Shown here in pieces: positions 18,166 through 27,999 of a stretch of DNA of 64,000 nucleotides. Source of the stretch: Cryobacterium zongtaii (lineage in GTDB: Bacteria > Actinomycetota > Actinomycetes > Actinomycetales > Microbacteriaceae); contig NZ_PPXD01000023.1 of NCBI RefSeq assembly GCF_002909375.1, positions 28,438 to 92,437 on the forward strand, written 5' to 3'. The translations under genes were made by a program, and so were the position numbers. Every line of letters begins with the position of its first letter. The stretch's first letter is position 1. A model generated the notes under the pieces. It saw nothing but the letters and a program-made list of their open reading frames with translations. It was not told the origin of the DNA and searched no databases.

Positions 18166-19689
18166 ATGGACGGCTCCTCGAACCTCGCCAAACCGGCTCG
18201 CACGAACGGCCGCGCCGACCCCGCCGCCGAGATCGCCCGGCTCTCCGCCGAGAACGCTCGGCTGCGCGGACAGCTCGGCCCGGCCGCTGAACACCGAGCG
18301 TCCGCCAGGTGGCGGGCGTTTTTTGCGGCGCTGCTGATCACGATCGGGGTGCTCCTGGCCCCGGTGAGCGTGGTGGCCTACTGGACCAAGGGCTACATCA
18401 ATGACACCGACAGGTTCGTCGCCTCGCTCGCCCCGCTCGCGGACGACCCCGCGGTGCAGGCGTACCTGGTTGACGAGATCGTCGCGGTGGTCAACGAGAA
18501 CGTCGACATCAACACCATCACCAGCGATCTCTTCACCGGGCTGGAGAGCCTCGACCTGCCGCAGGCCGCCAAAGACGCCCTGGCGCTGCTCGAGACACCC
18601 GCCGCGCAGGGGGTCCAGCAGCTGATCGAGTCCGCAGCCACCAATATCGTCGCCTCGGATGCCTTCGCCGAGCTGTGGGAACAGGCGCTGCGCACCAGCC
18701 AGACCCAGGTCATCGCGGCGCTGGAGGGTGACACCTCCACGGCGCTGGTGATCAGCGACACCGGCGAACTCGGCATCCAGCTCGGGCCGATCATCGCAGA
18801 AGTGAAGAAGGAACTGGTCGACCGGGGCTTCTCGTTGGCGACGAACATCCCCGAGGTCGATCGCACCATCGTGGTGGCCCAGTCCGACTCGTTGGTGCAG
18901 GCGCGCACCGGGTATCAGCTGCTGAACGTGCTCGGTTTCGTCCTGCCGCTGGTGAGCCTAGGCCTGATCGTCCTCGGCGTGCTGGTGGCCAAACGACGCT
19001 CCCGCACCATGATCTGGGCCGGACTCACCCTGGCCCTGGCCATGGCCGTGCTCGCCGCCGGGATCGCGGTGGGGCGGATCCTCTTCATCAGCGCGCTGTC
19101 GCCCACGTACCTCCCCAACAACGTGGCACAGGCGCTGTATGACGCCGTGGTGCCGTTCATCAACACCACGGCCCTGTCGGTGGGGCTCGTCGGCTTCACC
19201 GTGGCCGTGGTGGCGTACCTGGCCGGGCCTTTCCGTGGGTCGACGATCGTGCGGCGGGCCACCATCGGCACCAGCGCCCGGCTCCGGGCGGCGGCGGCGA
19301 ACGCCGGGGTCACGACGGGCAGCTTCGGGGACTTCCTCTATCACTACCGGCGCCTGGCCCACGTGCTGATCGGGCTTGCTGCAGCCGCGGTCGCTATCTT
19401 CTGGCGCCCGCTTGCTGTACCGGTGATCATTTGGACGGCGGTCCTGGCGCTGATTGCCGTTCTGCTCGTCGAGTTGCTGCAGCGGCCGCCGGTCGCGCCC
19501 GGGATTCCGCCGGTCCCCGGGACGAGGCCGGGCACGCCCCCGGGGCCGCAGGAACCGACGGCCGAGGCCGGCACCGAACCGGTCAACCCCACCCTCCCGT
19601 TGCCGCCGGCAGACCCCGACGATCTGCGCGGGCAGACCGGCCCGACCGAGCCGCTCGAACCGCTACGCACCCCGGCACGCCCGGAATAA
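18166..19689 (+). CDS. Multi-pass membrane protein with large extracytoplasmic domain
   Basis: This encodes 507 residues from the ATG at 18166 (AAAGGCGG upstream). A short heptad-like stretch 'EIARLSAENARLRGQL' precedes the first transmembrane helix (about 48-70). A mainly helical extracytoplasmic region of about 190 residues follows, then four or five helices between 255 and 440, and a Pro-rich cytoplasmic tail. Relatives are widespread in actinobacteria without assigned role. The repeated 'TGELGIQLGPIIAEVKKELVDRG' type segment suggests an integrin-like or sensor fold, but this is only impression. The pirin gene follows after 9 bases. Confidence 0.7.
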   Translation: MDGSSNLAKPARTNGRADPAAEIARLSAENARLRGQLGPAAEHRASARWRAFFAALLITIGVLLAPVSVVAYWTKGYINDTDRFVASLAPLADDPAVQAYLVDEIVAVVNENVDINTITSDLFTGLESLDLPQAAKDALALLETPAAQGVQQLIESAATNIVASDAFAELWEQALRTSQTQVIAALEGDTSTALVISDTGELGIQLGPIIAEVKKELVDRGFSLATNIPEVDRTIVVAQSDSLVQARTGYQLLNVLGFVLPLVSLGLIVLGVLVAKRRSRTMIWAGLTLALAMAVLAAGIAVGRILFISALSPTYLPNNVAQALYDAVVPFINTTALSVGLVGFTVAVVAYLAGPFRGSTIVRRATIGTSARLRAAAANAGVTTGSFGDFLYHYRRLAHVLIGLAAAAVAIFWRPLAVPVIIWTAVLALIAVLLVELLQRPPVAPGIPPVPGTRPGTPPGPQEPTAEAGTEPVNPTLPLPPADPDDLRGQTGPTEPLEPLRTPARPE

Positions 19690-19698
19690 GCTCACAGT

Positions 19699-20676
19699 GT
19701 GAGCAACCTCGAAACCGAACCGGTCGAACTCGTCTGTGACCCCAGCACGACCACCGAGGTGGGTATTGTCATCCTGCAGCCCCGGGATGTTCCCCTGGGC
19801 GGTCTGCGGGCGATGGGCGTGCGTCGCACTCTCCCCCAGCGCGCGAGAAGCCTGATCGGCGCCTGGTGCTTCGTCGATCACTACGGCCCGGACGACGTGT
19901 CGGTCACCGGCGGGATGGTGGTGCCCCCTCATCCGCACACCGGGTTGCAGACGGCGAGCTGGCTGTTCGCCGGCGAGGTCGAGCACCGTGACAGCGTCGG
20001 CAGCCTCGCCCTGGTCCGGCCGGGCGAGCTGAACCTGATGACCGCGGGTTCCGGTATCAGCCACTCCGAGGTGTCCACACCAGACACCACGGCGCTGCAC
20101 GGGGTGCAGCTGTGGATCGCCCTGCCCGAGCTCACCCGACACCAGGCGCCGCACTTCGAGAACCACGTCATCACACCGGTGACGCGCGGCGCGGTCACCC
20201 TGCACGTGTTCCTGGGTACCCTGGCCGGACAGACCGCCGCCGCCACCGGGGACACCCCGCTGGTCGGCGCTCAGATCGACCTGCCGGCCGGGTCGTCGAT
20301 CGACCTCGACGTCGACCGGTCTTTCGAACACGGGGTGCTCGTCGACGTCGGCACCGTCAGTGTCGGCGGCGCACCAGTGCACCGGAACGAACTGGGCTTC
20401 ATCGACAGCGGACGTCCGGTCATCCGCCTGGAGAACACCGGCGACAGCCCGGCCCGGGTGCTGCTGCTGGGCGGTGAGCCGCTCGGCGAGCAGATCGTGA
20501 TGTGGTGGAATTTCATCGGCCGCAGCCACGAGGAGATCTCCGCCTGGCGGGACCAGTGGCAGGCGGAGGTGATCGACGGCTCGGATGCCGCCGGCCGGTT
20601 CGGCCACGTCGCGTACCATGGTGCTCCGCTGCCTGCGCCGATGCTGCCCACCGTGCGGCTCAAACCCCGCCGCTGA
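19699..20676 (+). CDS. Pirin family protein
   Basis: This encodes 325 residues from GTG. The N-terminal cupin carries the metal-binding set in 'VVPPHPHTGLQTASWLFAGE' and 'AGSGISHSE' (three His and a Glu), with the C-terminal cupin following from about residue 170. Bacterial pirins bind Fe and act as redox-sensitive regulators or quercetinase-like dioxygenases. Which applies here is open. It lies 9 bases after the membrane protein gene, so probably in one transcript, and converges on cls. Confidence 0.88.
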   Translation: MSNLETEPVELVCDPSTTTEVGIVILQPRDVPLGGLRAMGVRRTLPQRARSLIGAWCFVDHYGPDDVSVTGGMVVPPHPHTGLQTASWLFAGEVEHRDSVGSLALVRPGELNLMTAGSGISHSEVSTPDTTALHGVQLWIALPELTRHQAPHFENHVITPVTRGAVTLHVFLGTLAGQTAAATGDTPLVGAQIDLPAGSSIDLDVDRSFEHGVLVDVGTVSVGGAPVHRNELGFIDSGRPVIRLENTGDSPARVLLLGGEPLGEQIVMWWNFIGRSHEEISAWRDQWQAEVIDGSDAAGRFGHVAYHGAPLPAPMLPTVRLKPRR

Positions 20677-20697
20677 ACCGCGGTTCGCCGGCCGCGG

Positions 20698-22161
20698 CTA
20701 CTGCACGGCGGAGGTCAGCCTGGCCAGGTTGTCGAGGATCGTCGAGCGCAACGGCTGCTTCATCCACTCGTCGAGGGTGAGCTCCCGACTGTCTGCCCGG
20801 TAGCCGTCCTCCACCGCCCGCAGCGCCTGCACGAACGACGCCCCACGCACCATCAGGGACACCTCGAAGTTGAGGCTGAACGAACGCATGTCCATGTTGC
20901 TCGAGCCGATCACGGCGACGTCGTCGTCGATGGTGAAGTGCTTGGCGTGCAGAACGTACGGCGCCTTGTACATGTAGATCTTCACGCCCGCCTGCAGTAG
21001 TTCCTCGTAGTAGGAACGTTGTGCGTGGTAAACGAGAGCCTGGTCGCCGATCTCGGAGACGAAAAGTTCCACGTGCAGGCCGCGCTGCACGGCTGTCGTG
21101 ATCGCGTACATGATCGACTCGTCCGGCACGAAATACGGGCTGGTGATCACGATGCGTTCCTGCGCGTAGTACAGCAGCGCGAGGAACAGGCGCAGGTTGT
21201 TCTCGCCCTCGAAGCCGGGTCCGCTGGGCACGACCTGGCAGTCGATGGCATCCGAGATGTCCTCGGGGTGCACGGGCTCGATGTCGCGGGTGAGCAGCTC
21301 GTTGGTCTCGCTGTACCAGTCGGTGATGAAGATCGCGTTCAGGCCCGAGACGATGGGGCCTTCGAGCCGCACCATCAGGTCTTTCCATTTGAGGCCGCGG
21401 CGGATGTTGCTCTTCATGTTGTAGGTGCGGTCGATCACGTTCTGCGAGCCCATGAACCCGACCCGGCCGTCGACGATGACGAGTTTGCGGTGGTTGCGCA
21501 GGTCGGGCCGCTGCCACTGGCCCTTGAACGGCTGCAGCGGCAGCATCAGCTGCCACTGCACCCCGGATTCGGTGAGCCGTTTCTTGGTCTGTTTGAAGCC
21601 CGGCTTCCGCATCGACTGGATGTGGTCCATCAGCACCCGCACCGTCACGCCGCGCTTGACGGCGTTCTCCAAAGCGTCGAAGAACGGCGTGGTGGTGGGG
21701 TCGAGGGAGAGGATGTAAAACTCGACATGCACGTACTTCCGGGCCTTGTCGATGTCGGCGACCATCGCGGCGAAGGTCTCCTCATAGTTGCCGTGCAGCC
21801 GCGCCCGGTTGTCGCCGACGAGCGGCATTGCGCCGAGATTGCGGTTGAGCGCGACCACGGATTCGAGCCAACCCGGCCACGGGTGGTCGCGTTGCACGCG
21901 TTCCATGCCGGCGGTGCTGTCGAGGATGAACTGGTTGATCTCGGCCTGCATTTCCACCCGACGCTTGGGCAGGGTGCGATAGCCGATCAGCAGGAAGAGC
22001 AGGAAACCGAGGTAGGGGATCAGGAAGATCGCCAGCAGCCACGCCATGCCGGAGGTGGGCCTGCGGTTGCGGGGTACGACGATGATCGCGATCACCCGGA
22101 TGGCGAAGTCAACAAGGAATGCCACCACGAGAAGGATGGTGGAAAGGTCAATACCGAACAC
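20698..22161 (-). CDS. cls: Cardiolipin synthase (phospholipase D superfamily)
   Basis: This encodes 487 residues from GTG. Two N-terminal transmembrane helices (about 5-30 and 38-60) precede two phospholipase D motifs: 'HRKLVIVDGRVGFMGSQN' and 'HAKHFTIDDDVAVIGSSN', each with the HxK(x4)D set. The enzyme joins two phosphatidylglycerol molecules (or PG and another phospholipid) to give cardiolipin in the membrane. The start follows directly on the stop of a 58-residue membrane protein gene, so the two are co-transcribed. Confidence 0.93.
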   Translation of the reverse strand: MFGIDLSTILLVVAFLVDFAIRVIAIIVVPRNRRPTSGMAWLLAIFLIPYLGFLLFLLIGYRTLPKRRVEMQAEINQFILDSTAGMERVQRDHPWPGWLESVVALNRNLGAMPLVGDNRARLHGNYEETFAAMVADIDKARKYVHVEFYILSLDPTTTPFFDALENAVKRGVTVRVLMDHIQSMRKPGFKQTKKRLTESGVQWQLMLPLQPFKGQWQRPDLRNHRKLVIVDGRVGFMGSQNVIDRTYNMKSNIRRGLKWKDLMVRLEGPIVSGLNAIFITDWYSETNELLTRDIEPVHPEDISDAIDCQVVPSGPGFEGENNLRLFLALLYYAQERIVITSPYFVPDESIMYAITTAVQRGLHVELFVSEIGDQALVYHAQRSYYEELLQAGVKIYMYKAPYVLHAKHFTIDDDVAVIGSSNMDMRSFSLNFEVSLMVRGASFVQALRAVEDGYRADSRELTLDEWMKQPLRSTILDNLARLTSAVQ

Positions 22162-22163
22162 GG

Positions 22164-22340
22164 TTAGGCGGCCGGTTTGTCAAGGCCGAGTCTGGCCCGC
22201 TCCTCGGCTTCGACCCGCGCGTAGGCGTTTCGTTCGGTGCGGTCTGAACGGATGATGGCGCGCACGATGATCCAGAAGAGCACCCCGACCAAAACCGTGG
22301 GCGCGAGCGAGTACAAAGCGTTGGCCCAGAAGCTATCCAT
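22164..22340 (-). CDS. Small single-pass membrane protein
   Basis: This encodes 58 residues: one hydrophobic helix at about 13-28 ('PTVLVGVLFWIIVRAII') after a short 'MDSFWANALYS' lead, followed by a charged amphipathic tail 'RSDRTERNAYARVEAEERAR'. It ends two bases before cls begins, suggesting a shared transcript. Similar micro-proteins are common in Microbacteriaceae. The function is unknown; a role beside cardiolipin synthase is only positional inference. Confidence 0.75.
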   Translation of the reverse strand: MDSFWANALYSLAPTVLVGVLFWIIVRAIIRSDRTERNAYARVEAEERARLGLDKPAA

Positions 22341-22382
22341 AGTCCCTTCAGCCTACGCGATCTGGACGCGCCCGCCGCCGGG

Positions 22383-22535
22383 CTACTTGGTGAGGATGCC
22401 GAAGATCCCGGAACCGAGCAGGTACAGGCCGACGCCACCCACCACGATCCAGATCATGATCCGGTTGGTCGACGGGCCCTTCTTCTTTCCGTCGTCATCC
22501 GGCTTCAGCTGGTCCTTGGGCAGAAAAGTCATCAT
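22383..22535 (-). CDS. Small single-pass membrane protein downstream of lysS
   Basis: This encodes 50 residues: a hydrophilic Lys/Asp-rich N-terminus, then a transmembrane helix ('IMIWIVVGGVGLYLLGSGIF') ending near the C-terminus. Two tandem ATGs (22535 and 22532) can start it. It begins 5 bases after the lysS stop codon, so it is read from the same transcript. I do not recognise a named family. Confidence 0.7.
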   Translation of the reverse strand: MMTFLPKDQLKPDDDGKKKGPSTNRIMIWIVVGGVGLYLLGSGIFGILTK

Positions 22536-22540
22536 GCGGG

Positions 22541-24082
22541 TTACTTTACCAACGGGAACAGAATGGTCTCCCGGATACCGAGGCCGGTCAGGGCCATCAG
22601 CAACCTGTCGATGCCCATTCCCATGCCACCGGTGGGCGGCATGCCGTGCTCCAGGGCCCGAAGGAATTCTTCGTCCAGACGCATCGCCTCCGGGTCGCCG
22701 CCGGCGGCGAGCCGGGCCTGCTCCACGAAGCGTTCGCGCTGCACGACGGGGTCGACGAGCTCGGAGTAGCCGGTGGCCAGTTCGAAGCCACGGATGTAGA
22801 GGTCCCACTTCTCCACGACGCCGTCGATCGAGCGGTGGCCGCGCACCAGCGGGCTGGTGTCCACCGGGAAGTCGAGCACGAAGGTGGGCCGGACCAAGTC
22901 GCCCTTGACGAAGTGCTCCCACAGCTCTTCGACGTACTTGCCGTGGATGGGGTGGTCGACCTCGACGCCTTCGGCGGCGGCCAGGGCCTGCAGCTCGGCC
23001 AGCGGGGTGGCCGGGCTGATGGTGCGTCCCACGGCGGCGGAGAGGCTGTCGTACATGCTGATGCGGTCCCACTGGCCGCCCAGGTCGTACTCGGTTCCGT
23101 CGGCCCAGGTCACCACGTGCGAGCCGCCGGTGATGGCCGCAGCAGCATCCTGGATCAGGGTCTGGGTGAGCTCGGCGATCGAGGTGTAGTCGCCGTAGGC
23201 CTCGTAGGCCTCGAGCATCGCGAATTCGGGCGAGTGGGTGGAGTCGGCGCCCTCGTTGCGGAAGTTGCGATTGATCTCGTAGACCCTGTCGATGCCGCCG
23301 ACGACGGCGCGCTTGAGGAACAGCTCCGGTGCGATGCGCAGGAACAGTTCGGTGTCGAACGCGTTGCTGTGGGTGGAGAACGGCCGGGCAGAGGCGCCGC
23401 CGTGCAGGGTCTGCAGCATCGGCGTTTCGATCTCGAGGAAGCCGCGCGCGGTGAAGGTGGCGCGCAGGCTCGCGACGGCCTGGGAGCGCTGCACAACGGT
23501 GCGGCGGGCCTGCTCACGGGCGATGAGGTCGAGGTAGCGGCTGCGCACCCGGGTCTCTTCGCTGAGTTCGGAGTGCAGGTTCGGCAGCGGCAGCAGCGCC
23601 TTGGCGGCGATCTGCCACTCGGTGACCATGACCGACAGTTCGCCGCGGCGGGAGGAGATGACCTCACCGGCGACAAAGACGTGGTCGCCGAGGTCGACGA
23701 GGTCCTTCCAGGCGGCCAACGATTCGTCGCCGACGGCGGCGAGCGACACCATGGCCTGGATGCGGCTGCCGTCGCCGGCCTGCAGGCTCGCGAAACAGAG
23801 CTTGCCGGTGTTGCGCAGATGCACCACCCGACCGGCCAGGCCAACGGTCTCGCCGGTGGCGGCGTCCGCTTCGAGCTCGCCGTACCGGGCGCGCACGGCG
23901 GGGATGGTGTGGGTGACGGGCACCGACACCGGGTAGGCGCCGCCGGCCGGGCTGGTCGCGGCCGCGTTCAGGCGGTCACGCTTGGCCAGGCGCACGGCCT
24001 TCTGCTCGGTCAGTTCGGCCGCGGCCTGTGCGTCATCGTTGCTGGGCGTGTCGCCGGGCACGGCGTCGGGGGTGGTGCTCAT
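22541..24082 (-). CDS. lysS: Lysyl-tRNA synthetase, class II
   Basis: This encodes 513 residues from the ATG at 24082. A 60-residue N-terminal extension precedes the OB-fold anticodon-binding domain ('[20 protein letters not shown]'). The class II core has motif 2 '[20 protein letters not shown]' and motif 3 '[15 protein letters not shown]'. It charges tRNA-Lys. It lies downstream of panC with a 56-base gap and probably shares its transcript. The family usual length is about 500 residues, so it is complete. Confidence 0.97.
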   Translation of the reverse strand: MSTTPDAVPGDTPSNDDAQAAAELTEQKAVRLAKRDRLNAAATSPAGGAYPVSVPVTHTIPAVRARYGELEADAATGETVGLAGRVVHLRNTGKLCFASLQAGDGSRIQAMVSLAAVGDESLAAWKDLVDLGDHVFVAGEVISSRRGELSVMVTEWQIAAKALLPLPNLHSELSEETRVRSRYLDLIAREQARRTVVQRSQAVASLRATFTARGFLEIETPMLQTLHGGASARPFSTHSNAFDTELFLRIAPELFLKRAVVGGIDRVYEINRNFRNEGADSTHSPEFAMLEAYEAYGDYTSIAELTQTLIQDAAAAITGGSHVVTWADGTEYDLGGQWDRISMYDSLSAAVGRTISPATPLAELQALAAAEGVEVDHPIHGKYVEELWEHFVKGDLVRPTFVLDFPVDTSPLVRGHRSIDGVVEKWDLYIRGFELATGYSELVDPVVQRERFVEQARLAAGGDPEAMRLDEEFLRALEHGMPPTGGMGMGIDRLLMALTGLGIRETILFPLVK

Positions 24083-24138
24083 GCGGTTCTCCGTCGGTGG
24101 GCGTACACGGGCCAGGCCCGGCACCCCGTTGAAAGCGG

Positions 24139-25020
24139 TTAGGGGATGTCCAGTGAAATGTTGTCGATCAACCGGGTGCTGCCGACCACCGCGGCGACCA
24201 GCATCCTGGCCTGGCCGCGGTAGTCGTCGTCGACCGGCAGGAAGGTGTGCGGGTGCACGACAACCAGATAGTCCAGTTTAACCAGAGGCGCGGCCCCGAT
24301 CACCGCGTGGGCGGCAACGATCGCGGCGGGAACCCCGGAGTGGGCCGCGGCCGCGGCCGCGGTCAGGCCCACGAACAGCGACCTGGCCGCGGTGCGGGCG
24401 GGCTCGTCGAGGTTGCGGTTGCGGCTCGAGCGGGCCAGGCCGTTGTCTTCCCGCACCGTGGGCACGACCTCGATGCGCACCCGCAGATTGAGGTCGGCGA
24501 CCATCCTCTCTACCAGGAAAACCTGCTGGGCGTCCTTCTGACCGAAGACGGCGATGTCGGGTTCGACGATGTTCAACAGCTTCGCGACGACGGTGAGCAT
24601 GCCGTCGAAGTGGCCGGGCCGGGCGGCACCCTCGTAGAGACCGCCGACCGCGCCTGCGGTCAGTCGGGTCGACGAGGCGCCGTCCGGGTACATCTCCTGG
24701 GCGTGCGGGGCGAAGACGAATGCGGCGCCCTCCTCCGCCAGCGCCGCCACGTCGGCGTCGAGGGTGCGCGGGTAGGTGTCAAGGTCTTCGTTCACCCCGA
24801 ACTGCAGCGGGTTGACGAAGACCGACACGACCACGATGTCGCCGACGGCGACTGCACGCCGCACGAGCTCCCGGTGCCCGGCGTGCAGGGCGCCCATGGT
24901 GGGAACGAGCACGACGTGGGCATCGCCGCCCCTGGCCGCGGCGTTCTGTTTGGCGAGGCAGAGGCTATTACGCAGCTCGTCTATCGTGTCGATGACTTCT
25001 GGCTTGGTGAGCACGGTCAC
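24139..25020 (-). CDS. panC: Pantothenate synthetase
   Basis: This encodes 293 residues from a GTG overlapping the upstream stop (GTGA). Nucleotidylyltransferase motifs are complete: '[18 protein letters not shown]' with the HIGH-like HAGH, '[16 protein letters not shown]', and 'SSRNRNL', equivalent to the KMSKS loop. It joins pantoate and beta-alanine using ATP, the last step to vitamin B5. The upstream DUF2520 dehydrogenase-like gene is its constant neighbour in actinobacteria; it has been suggested to relate to ketopantoate chemistry, but that is not shown here. Confidence 0.96.
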   Translation of the reverse strand: MTVLTKPEVIDTIDELRNSLCLAKQNAAARGGDAHVVLVPTMGALHAGHRELVRRAVAVGDIVVVSVFVNPLQFGVNEDLDTYPRTLDADVAALAEEGAAFVFAPHAQEMYPDGASSTRLTAGAVGGLYEGAARPGHFDGMLTVVAKLLNIVEPDIAVFGQKDAQQVFLVERMVADLNLRVRIEVVPTVREDNGLARSSRNRNLDEPARTAARSLFVGLTAAAAAAHSGVPAAIVAAHAVIGAAPLVKLDYLVVVHPHTFLPVDDDYRGQARMLVAAVVGSTRLIDNISLDIP

Positions 25021-25796
25021 TGGTCCTCCGGGTCAAACGGGTGGGGCGGGTATGGCGGGTCGAGCAGGTGGGTGGTGTCGCCCAGATCGGCGAGGTCGTC
25101 GAGCGGATGCCTGGCGCCGGTGCGAGTGAGGGCGTTCTCGATGGCCGAGCGCACCAGCGGCGCGATCACGGCTCCCGGCGCCTCGATGCCGATCTCGCTG
25201 AGCAGCCGGGTGGATTGGTCGACGATCGAGCTGGAGAACGCCGTGGCGGTCTCGATGGCCTCGGAGTAGACCTCCCGGTCGCCCTCGGCCACGATCACCG
25301 GTTCGCCGCCCATCTCCACTACCAGGGCCTGCGCGATCGGCAGCACGGGGGCTGGGGCGGTCACGGCAAAGTAGCTGTCGGCCAGGCGGCTGATGTCCAG
25401 GCTGGTGCCCGTGAACGCCATCGCCGGGTGGATGGCCAGCGGGATCGCGCCGGCCCGCTGGGCGGGCAGCAGCACGTTGGTGCCGTAGCGTGCGGAGGTG
25501 TGCAGAACGAGCTGGCCGGGCTGCCAGGTTCCCGTGGCCGCGAGGCCGGTCACGAGGCTGTCGAGCTGGTCGTCCGGCACCGCGATGATCACCAGTTCGC
25601 TGCGCTCCACCACCTCGGGCACCGTGAGCACGGGAACGCCCGGCAGGATCGCTTCCGCGCGGTCACGGCTGGCCTGCGAGATCGCGGAGATCCCGATCAG
25701 GGCGTGCCCGGCGCCGGCGAGAGCGGCGGCGAGGATGGGTCCGACATGGCCCGCGCCGATGACGCCGATCCCCAGACGGCCCGGTCGCACCGTCAC
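25017..25796 (-). CDS. Rossmann-fold protein with DUF2520 domain
   Basis: This encodes 259 residues from the GTG at 25796, overlapping the upstream stop by four bases with GGAGGTG just ahead. The NAD(P)-binding site is 'IGVIGAGHVGPILAAALAGA'. The middle 'ELVIIAVPDDQLDSLV' fits 6-phosphogluconate or ketopantoate-reductase relatives, and the C-terminal helical half ('AIHPAMAFTGTS', 'YSEAIETATAFSSSIVDQST') is DUF2520. Placement before panC makes a pantothenate-linked reductase plausible, but the catalytic role is undefined. Confidence 0.88.
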   Translation of the reverse strand: MTVRPGRLGIGVIGAGHVGPILAAALAGAGHALIGISAISQASRDRAEAILPGVPVLTVPEVVERSELVIIAVPDDQLDSLVTGLAATGTWQPGQLVLHTSARYGTNVLLPAQRAGAIPLAIHPAMAFTGTSLDISRLADSYFAVTAPAPVLPIAQALVVEMGGEPVIVAEGDREVYSEAIETATAFSSSIVDQSTRLLSEIGIEAPGAVIAPLVRSAIENALTRTGARHPLDDLADLGDTTHLLDPPYPPHPFDPEDQ

Positions 25797-27439
25797 GAGG
25801 TCACCTCCGCGGCGGCGGCGGGACCGACCGGGCTGGCGGGTCGCGGGGTCGGCGCTGGGTCCTGGTCGATGCGACTCCAGTGGTGGCTGGTGTCTGACTC
25901 CGCGGACGCGACGGCACCGGCGGTGACGGTCTCCAGCAGGCGCACGGCCTCCCCCACGTCGAGCACGCCGAGGGTCGCGGTCACCGGTCCGGTCACGGTG
26001 TGCAGCCTGGCGGTGGCCAGTCGAAGACGGCGTCGGACGGGTCCCTGGTTGATGCCGACGCTTTGCAGACGGGCCAGGGGCACCAGAACGAGTTCCCTGG
26101 ACAGCACGCCGCGGCGGAGCAGGACGGCGCCGGCGGATACCGCGTAGCCGGTGCGGCGCCAGGAGAACGGTCGCAGCCAGGCCGCCCGGCGGGGCGCGTT
26201 GCGGAAGCCGTCGTCGCCGCCGCGGGAGATGAGGCCGTGCTGGATCAGGACCCGCTGCTCGTCGAGCGCGAACCCGGGCAGGATCAGCTCGAGGACCTTC
26301 GCCACGTCGGTCAGCGACCCGACCGGCAGCACCGTGGTCGCCGCCTGTCCGGCTGCGCCGTCGTTGGTGGAGTGGCCGGCCTTGTTGATGCTGATCTGCC
26401 ACCACCCGAAGGGCCGCCAGGCCAGCGGCTGGGTCACGCCGATGGCGTGGATGCGTCCGGGCGGCAGGGTCTCGTTGCTCGTGGTGAGCAGCCCGAAGCC
26501 CACCCGCACGCCGTCCCTGGTACCGGCAATGCTGTACCGCAGCGATTTGGTGAACCTGGAGACGTAGTATCCGATGCTCGCGATGAGGCCGGGGAAGATC
26601 GCGATCAGCAACCACTCGCTGCCGCCGACGATGACGCTCACGATGAGAGCGACGATGGCCACGGCGACGAAGACCGTGAAGCCGCTGAACACTATCGAGC
26701 CGATCAGCCGCAGCACCGGGATCCGGACGACCGACTCCGGCGGGGCGGCGTCAGGGTCCAGTTCGGGGGCGAGGAATTCGCCCACCCGGCTGGTGGCGTA
26801 GTCGTTCAGGGCCTGGCGGCGGCCGGCGTGCGCGGCGGTCGCCGTGTCGGCGGGGATCTGTGCGGGGTCGCCGGCCGGCAGCGGCGCCTCTGGCACGCTC
26901 TCGCCTGCGACGGGCCGGGGCTGGCGTGCACCGGAGGCCAGCTGCAGGATGTCGCGGCGCAGCCCGTCGGCCAGCGCAGAGCCGAGATAGGCGAGCTGCA
27001 CGTTTGCGTCCTGACCGGCCACGCTCACCTCGAGCTTGGCCGCACCGAACAGCCTCGGGATGAGGGGGCGCACGATGTTAACGCCCTGGATGCGGTCCAG
27101 GCGCGCCTGCCGGTGGCTGCGGAACAGGATGCCGCTGCGGACCTCGACGGATTCGTCGCTGACCCTGAAGGTGTGCATCCGCCAGGACAGGGTGAAGGCG
27201 ATGAGGATGACGATGAGGATCGCGGCGGCGATGAGCAGCGCCCAGCCCACGGCGCCGCGCTCGTAGATCTCATCGAGGGGGTCGCCGGATTGCCGTGGGA
27301 TCCCGAAGACCACGTCGACGAAGCGCTCGCGCAGGTTGGCGATGACGAAGCCGAGCAGGGCGAAGACGAAGATGCCGCCGCGCAGCACCGGGCTCGCTGG
27401 ATGCAGGCGGTGCCAGTCCCCGTCGGCGAGGGAGGTCAC
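25793..27439 (-). CDS. Membrane protein with bacterial PH domains (YdbT-like)
   Basis: This encodes 548 residues from a GTG coupled by GTGA to the smaller PH gene. The architecture is paired transmembrane helices followed by bPH2 domains: first pair at about 20-75 with PH at 85-150, second pair around 230-280 with PH, then a further PH-like end ('RGVLSRELVLVPLARLQSVG'). The 'R(S)GILFRSHRQARLDRIQGVN' segment is the hallmark strand-turn of the family. These proteins pair with a YdbS-like partner in Bacillus (and here), where they contribute to resistance against certain antimicrobial peptides. Confidence 0.87.
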   Translation of the reverse strand: MTSLADGDWHRLHPASPVLRGGIFVFALLGFVIANLRERFVDVVFGIPRQSGDPLDEIYERGAVGWALLIAAAILIVILIAFTLSWRMHTFRVSDESVEVRSGILFRSHRQARLDRIQGVNIVRPLIPRLFGAAKLEVSVAGQDANVQLAYLGSALADGLRRDILQLASGARQPRPVAGESVPEAPLPAGDPAQIPADTATAAHAGRRQALNDYATSRVGEFLAPELDPDAAPPESVVRIPVLRLIGSIVFSGFTVFVAVAIVALIVSVIVGGSEWLLIAIFPGLIASIGYYVSRFTKSLRYSIAGTRDGVRVGFGLLTTSNETLPPGRIHAIGVTQPLAWRPFGWWQISINKAGHSTNDGAAGQAATTVLPVGSLTDVAKVLELILPGFALDEQRVLIQHGLISRGGDDGFRNAPRRAAWLRPFSWRRTGYAVSAGAVLLRRGVLSRELVLVPLARLQSVGINQGPVRRRLRLATARLHTVTGPVTATLGVLDVGEAVRLLETVTAGAVASAESDTSHHWSRIDQDPAPTPRPASPVGPAAAAEVTS

Positions 27440-27999
27440 AGCCCGGCCCGCCTGCTCTCGGCCAGTTCCACCAGGCGGTCGCGGAGGGCATCCGCGTCGG
27501 CCTCGGCGAGGCCGGGGATCGCGACGCCGGAGGACGCGGCAGCCGTGACGAACTTGAGGTCGGCGAGGCCGAGCAGGCGCGCGACCGGACCGCGGGTGAT
27601 GTCGACCAGTTGCATGCGGCCGTAAGGCACCGACACGAACCGCTGGTACATGATGCCGCGCCGAAAAAGCAGGTCGTCGGCGCGCAGCTGGTACCCGATC
27701 GAGCGCACCCGGCGGGGCTCGAATGCCAGCGAGACCAGGGTGATCAGCGCGATCAAGCCGCCCACCCAGGCGGCCCAGACCTGGTCAAGCAGCAGCCAGA
27801 GGGCCCCGGCGGCGGCGCACACTATGAGCAGGAAGATGACGGTCCCCACGATTTCGACCATGACGTACTTCGGCGACACGCGCTTCCATTCGCCCGCCTC
27901 CGGCAGGTCGAGGCGGGCACCGACGGGCGCCACGGCCTCGATGGGATCGCTGCCGGGGTAGTCAGGCACGGGCTGCTCCGCCATCGTTCGGTCCCCCAT
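27436..27999 (-). CDS. Small PH-domain membrane protein (YdbS-like)
   Basis: This encodes 187 residues. Two adjacent transmembrane helices at about 47-90 are followed by one bPH2 domain ('YQLRADDLLFRRGIMYQRFV', 'VPYGRMQLVDITRGPVARLL'). An ATG five codons in is an alternative start. The longer form overlaps the DUF3180 gene by 38 bases. It forms a coupled pair with the larger PH protein, the common ydbS-ydbT arrangement, between the folate genes and panC. Confidence 0.87.
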   Translation of the reverse strand: MGDRTMAEQPVPDYPGSDPIEAVAPVGARLDLPEAGEWKRVSPKYVMVEIVGTVIFLLIVCAAAGALWLLLDQVWAAWVGGLIALITLVSLAFEPRRVRSIGYQLRADDLLFRRGIMYQRFVSVPYGRMQLVDITRGPVARLLGLADLKFVTAAASSGVAIPGLAEADADALRDRLVELAESRRAGL

